31,589 bases of DNA, taken from the NCBI GenBank assembly GCA_036897485.1, contig JAYMTF010000694.1:1-31589 (forward strand), given 5' to 3'. This DNA is from Pelargonium nanum. Taxonomy: Eukaryota > Streptophyta > Magnoliopsida > Geraniales > Geraniaceae. Shown here in pieces: positions 20,215 through 31,589 of the stretch. The notes under the pieces were generated by a model. It did no database searches. It was given only the letters and a program-made list of their open reading frames with translations, and was not told where the DNA came from. Every line of letters starts with the position of its first letter. The stretch's first letter is position 1. A program made the translations under genes and the position numbers.

Positions 20215-26813
<6,599 letters not shown>

Positions 26814-27784
26814 TGAGTGATGAAATTTGCAGAACAGGGTTTTAGGAAACTAGGGTTGTTGCTGGATGATTGTTGCAAGACTGTGACATTTTATCTTCAA
26901 CCATAAGTTTTCCAAATTAGGGTTTGTGATGAATTTGAAATGAGAATTTGGAGATATAGAATCAACCTAAGTACCTAACCCATAGCAAGAAGCTTGTCTC
27001 CTGCAACAACTGTAAGCACAAATGAACCTGGGAGAAGACAAATTAACGGATAATTTATTCTTTTTCTGCTAAGGGTCGTTCAAAACGAAGGGTAGTGACC
27101 GACCTGTCGTTTTGTCATTATATTGACTAACTTGATCTAAAAAAACTTGTACCTTAAATTTATAGTATTGTAAAATATAATATGTTATCTATATGTTTTA
27201 TATGTTTTACTATCGTCGCATAACGAGTATTCTGTTTCTCTCGAATTTTTATCTCCAAGTATATATATTCTACTTCTTGCTCTCGTTTGTTGGTCGGTGA
27301 AGATTAGATCCTACCTACGTTATCGAACAGGGAAGCTTGTTGAATTTGTAATCAACGTAACTAAAACATTAAAAGTCCCACCACCTGAAAGATTGGATCA
27401 CATGACTGCATGTTTCTTTATAAAAATGTTCCCTTTGGGCTCTGCGTCAGTCTCAAGAAATCACACTGCCATAACACAATTTAAGGTCAATGCTCCTACA
27501 AATGAATTTTTAAAATGTCTCCAACTACATTCCTCAGATTCTATTCAATCTTAAAACTACAAATTTTACATTAAGCAACTTCTGTCCATTGAATATACAG
27601 GCGTCAGCTATGTTGAAGGAATAAATTTCTCCTAGTTTCCGAGTTTGAGCTAAACATTTCTTTAGCTTCTCACTTCGCGCAATGCATGCACTAATGATGC
27701 TATGGAGAATGTTATGATTTCATACCAAAAAAATTACTATGTGAATAAAGAAACGGAGAATCAACCCCATAGTTTTGAGGATGA
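26814..27784. other. Intergenic: FtsHi1 promoter and PHD/RING gene 3' flank
   Basis: The first ~120 bp upstream of FtsHi1 carry a telo-box (26917-26925) and a second AGGGTT-type copy near 26854. Beyond that it is AT-rich with no supported exon. A frame at 27297-27554 on + begins with GTG, lacks an early ATG and resembles nothing. Confidence 0.55.
26917..26925 (-). promoter_or_regulatory. Telo-box upstream of FtsHi1
   Basis: AAACCCTAA on the sense strand, about 105 bp upstream of the FtsHi1 ATG, probably in the leader or core promoter. Telo-boxes are common in promoters of plant genes active in dividing cells. Confidence 0.5.
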
Positions 27785-30700
27785 TCACTTCTGCTGGGCT
27801 GATGCCTCGACGTATTGCTCTGCTAGTTTCTTTACCCTCTCACCTTCCTTGATGAGGAAATGAGCATTCTTTGCTTTGGAGTGATGTTTCATGACCTTAT
27901 CTGTGGTTTTGGAAACAGCCCACCTATACTGTTCAGCTGTTATCACGCCGCTCTTGCAGAGTGGCCTAATGTGCTCTTTGATGTAGGCTTCCACCTGTAG
28001 ATGAGTGGAGCAACCGGTCAACTAAGCAGTGCAAAGGGTACTAAACGGGAAGATAAAAAAGTGTTGAATGGCAGACGAGTCTAATGGAAAGAACATAAAT
28101 ATGATGACAACAAATGAGTCGTGGGTACCTTCTTAGATATAGAATTGCTATCATCAGACTGGTTGTTGCTGCCGATGTTTGATTTCTTCTCCTTCCCTTG
28201 GACGTTTCCACCAGATTGAGAATTTTTGGGTGAATTTTCTCCACAGGAGTTATGACCAATAGTGGCCAGTACATTCTTTGTATGGATCTCACTCTCCAAT
28301 TCAGATGCATTCACTGCTTGTTTTGACTCGTAACTTTCTTTACCATTGGGATCTTTGAATTCAGCTCCTACGCTGGATAGTCCATGTAGCTCGGTTGATG
28401 CTTCTTCAGGAATTTTTTTTATCAGTGGCTCTTTGTCTGGGCCATACAATTCTTCACACTCTGCTATAGATAGCTCTTCGCCTTCTTCAGTAAGTGAAGT
28501 TTCTAGAGGAGCACATGTTTTGTTACTCCCATTTTCCATTGTTGAGCTTTTGATGTCTTCTTCAGTTTGACACTCAAGCAAGCAGGATGAGTCGTTAGGT
28601 ACTTCCAGAGTCTCTAACTTCTCACAATCTTTGGAATCTACAGACTCATTTAGTTTTTCGGAGTCAAGAGTGGAGAAAATCACTTTCAATTTTGGCACAA
28701 CTTCACCTGGTTGTGGTTTGGATACTCCAATTGCACTGGATCCAATGTAATCTTCATCTTCTAAGCTATACTCAAAATCACCATATATATCCAGTTCAGG
28801 ATGTGAATCCATTTCAAATACATTATCAGGCCCTTCCTCTGTGTTCTTCATTGACAGATCTTCTTCCTTGGGCACTTCTGTTTGGTGAAGTGGGCTATTA
28901 GGAGGAGAATCAAACAAAAGGCCTGCAGCTTGCAATGCTTCTGCAACCATAGGATCAGTTGAAAGTTCGTCAACTTCTTGTTCTGGTTCATTGTTAGTAA
29001 CACCTGATGAGGTTGATGGATCTGATTCTGTTACTCTATTGGACTTGCTGTTATCTGACCGATGCAATAACTCCTGTGAACATAGATTCATGTATACTAG
29101 CTTGCTATTTGACCTATTAGCAACCTCCTTTTCAATGTTAATGGCATCTGCAACCGCCAACTCTGTATCTGCAGTCCTACGGATGATTGGCAGATTTGCT
29201 TTCTTCAAGAAGAATTCTGTCAGGCGGTAAAGCTGTGTCTGTAAAGCATATCTTAGCAATTAGTATAGAAATCATAGCAAACAAACATTATAGTAAGACA
29301 GCTGTGACAGAGATTGAGTAACCCCAGATGGTGACGAGAGTAACTCATCTTATATGCCAAATGAGAGACTCATCTTCAAACATACCAAAGAAACAAAATG
29401 ATAGCACAAAGAAGCTGTATAATGACAGTAGCCATGGATGATCATCTTAGCAACCACAATACATTGTGATTGAAGTGGCGGTGGTTCTAACTAACACCAA
29501 AAATGGAACGAAATCTCCCTCCAAAGGTTTCAAATATGAGCACATGTTGCTCCAAAATTCCAATTTCCAATGTGAGCTTTACAGTTATGTATTTGAGTGA
29601 CTCCTTTTTTTTGGCCTAATAGTATTCCCATAATTAGCGTAACCCATGAAACTATCCATTTAGTATAGTGCAAATACACGCCCTAATTGAGAATAGTGGA
29701 GACACAAGGCAACGCATACCTGCCTGACTGATATGGGAATTTTATTATGGCGACAGGGTGCCAATTCAGGTCTCATGTCTGCTGGAAGTTGAGCCTGCAC
29801 AAAAAAGAAGAAGAATGGATAAATATCGGCAATGAAAAACAAAATCTGTAGAAAAACTATTGTTGAGAAAACCATAATATTACTTACTAATAAGGGATAA
29901 TTTCCTTTAAGTTTAGCATTGTCTTCTTGCTTCTCATTTGAACCATTCTTGCCTGCTGCAGAATTTTTTCTTGCAAGAACCTCTAGTGCCCATTTTCTTT
30001 TATCAATCTTTTTATCTTCAGGTTTATCACTGACTTCCTTCTGTACCTTATCTTTTAAACTACCTAAAGGAGAATTAGGTAGCCCTTCCGGGCGTCTCTT
30101 TGGATGTAATTTACTTCTAGTAGTATCACCCTCAGAACTTGGAACATTACCCTTGCTTCCTCTATCATCAGACAAAGGAACACCAACCTTCAATGAAAGA
30201 CTAGGCGTTTCTGTAATTTCTCCAGTACGGTTACAAAGTGATGGCCTGGAACCTTTTTTCCCTGGGATGATTTCTGTATTTTCTTCAGACCCAGCTCCTT
30301 TAAGCAATGAGAGAGGCTTGATATCATCCTTCCGAGGGAAAACAGAAGTATCTGCTAAATACAATCTGGACAAAATTGGATTTGTCGTAGAGCATTCCGA
30401 CCCCTGCTCCATCTCTGAGCTCTCTGAACTCTTTCTAAGAAGGTTCAGAACTGAATTCAATGTTTCAATCTTTTCAGGCTTCGTATATCTCATGCAGCGA
30501 TGCTTCCAAAATTCAACTTCACAGTCCCGGTCCCATGCGCGTTTTCGTTTTCCACTGGAATTCGCATAAATTTTCTTTGTTAAATTCTCACGTACTTTTC
30601 CTTTCTGCAGTATCGACTTCTTCAACTTCATTGCCATAGGCGATAACTTTTTAACAGGTTCAGTTTTTGGTACTGTCACAGCAGCCCTAAACGCAGCAAG

Positions 30701-31166
30701 GAGCTCTGGGTCAAAAAGATTTTCTCCAATCTCTTTTGAGGATTTGTTGCGAATAGCATCTCTTATTTCCTTTCTGAGTTTTTGAACTACGACGAATGAA
30801 TCCTTATCTTCAGGAGCTCTTTTCATGATCTTCTTTACTCTCAAGCCAGCTGCATTTTCTCTTTCATTCGAGGATTTGTCAGCAAGTTTCTGGCATGCAA
30901 GACCCTTGGAAAGTTTACGATCTGCCCCCTGAACTATACTCATTATATCTGCAACCTCCTCTTTTAAATCATGTTTACTCTTGTCAACTTTGGACACTAC
31001 TCTATCACTGGTGCATTTCTGAGAACTATCTGAAACTGTTACATCGGCTTGGTCTGTAGTAGGAACTGTTTGAACCTTCCTCTCACCTCGAATTTTCTTT
31101 ACAGAAACATGATCCTCACTTTTAGCTTTGGTTCCTTCATAATGAGCACTCATTGGAATATCATCA
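27785..31166 (-). CDS. PHD and RING finger protein (At4g10930-like), C-terminal part, incomplete
   Basis: Four exons in phase, 31166-29888, 29794-29720, 29238-28129 and 27994-27785, encode the last ~890 residues. The first one opens at a splice acceptor after a long pyrimidine tract, with one base completing a codon, so the 5' part lies beyond 31589. The visible part is charged and mostly disordered. Recognisable blocks are [95 protein letters not shown], and a helical basic end from [19 protein letters not shown] to [14 protein letters not shown]. From memory these match the C-terminus of plant PHD/RING proteins annotated as PHRF1-like, which have zinc fingers at the N-terminus and are probably nuclear. 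The zinc fingers are not in this window, so the function is inferred. Adjacency to KELP and SKIP8 in Arabidopsis supports it. Confidence 0.85.
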
Positions 31167-31589
31167 CTAGCAGATATCAAAAAGTCCAGAGGAAAGCCAG
31201 AAAGAAAAAAATGGGTCAGCATTTTAGTTTTGCATGCTTAAAGAACTTAAGTTATTAACAAACTTCAATTAAAAGAATGTGCCACGGGAAAGAGAAATGA
31301 AAATCAACATGTATACAGGGTATATTCCAAACTTGGTTGACACAATGACAAAGAAATCTACAATTCATGAAGTTTGATCAACTCATCAGTTGAATCTTAT
31401 AAGAAATGGAAATAAGAAACAAGCCAGCATGATCTAAAAAAGATGACATATTTGATATAGATGAGCCTGCCTTATGTTTAAACTTCATTGGATATAATAG
31501 TATCAACTAGGTTATAGAAACACAGTTTCTCACTGTTATGATATTAGGAAATATGTATAATAGGAAAGTATAAATTAGGAAGTAATTCA
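31167..31589 (-). other. Intron of the PHD/RING gene reaching the window edge
   Basis: AT-rich, with no exon-like frame. A long pyrimidine-rich tract on the minus strand (about 31172-31215) leads to the acceptor at 31167-31168. The donor is outside the window. Confidence 0.6.

Noticed and set aside
26814..27300. Inverted AAAACGA/TCGTTTT text near 27070-27115
   Set aside because: Too short and imperfect to call a terminator, hairpin or transposon end.
27297..27554. 85-codon frame on +
   Set aside because: GTG start, no domain, no splice partners.
29238..29660. Possible extra exon between PHD/RING exons
   Set aside because: Exons 29794-29720 and 29238-28129 join in phase; the DNA between has stops in the relevant frame and AT-rich intron character.

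Overview
The window is nuclear DNA from a flowering plant, most likely a eudicot. The genes have GT-AG introns, the intergenic DNA is AT-rich, and short non-autonomous transposons are present. Every recognised protein belongs to a plant family. I found no prokaryotic, viral or CRISPR-type system. I rebuilt eight protein-coding genes exon by exon, all with consistent splice phases, plus one tRNA gene.

Layout: 1-2740 is gene-poor and holds a SINE with a clean target-site duplication and a foldback, Mutator-like MITE. An N-rich DCD-domain (NRP) gene lies on + at 2897-3989. It converges on an intronless glutaredoxin-domain Cys-rich gene on - at 4775-5935. From there on all genes are on the - strand: KELP/PC4 coactivator (7454-9512), a long hairpin MITE in the next gap (9889-10334), a small plastid zinc-finger protein resembling FIP (10731-12074), tRNA-Gln(CUG) (12233-12304), F-box protein SKIP8 (12698-15478), a mid-SUN nuclear-envelope protein (16597-19335), the plastid pseudo-protease FtsHi1/ARC1 (20215-26813), and the C-terminal part of a PHD/RING-finger protein (27785-31166, continuing past the window edge).

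The genes do not form one pathway. They cover stress and cell-death signalling (NRP), transcription and chromatin (KELP, PHD/RING), ubiquitin ligase substrate choice (SKIP8), nuclear envelope structure (SUN) and chloroplast proteostasis and division (FtsHi1, the FIP-like protein). From memory, KELP, SKIP8 and the PHD/RING gene are consecutive in Arabidopsis (At4g10920, At4g10925, At4g10930). SUN5 and FtsHi1 are also neighbours there (At4g23950, At4g23940). The window therefore looks like two conserved blocks interleaved, probably an ancestral order that Arabidopsis later split.

The most notable local observations concern SKIP8. A 61-bp tandem duplication in its last exon shifts the frame and replaces the C-terminus. 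An 18-bp leader repeat creates three in-frame upstream AUGs whose uORF overlaps the main start. Other points are the hairpin MITE, the SINE, the loss of the metalloprotease motif in FtsHi1 and a cluster of TGGGCY elements between two convergent genes.
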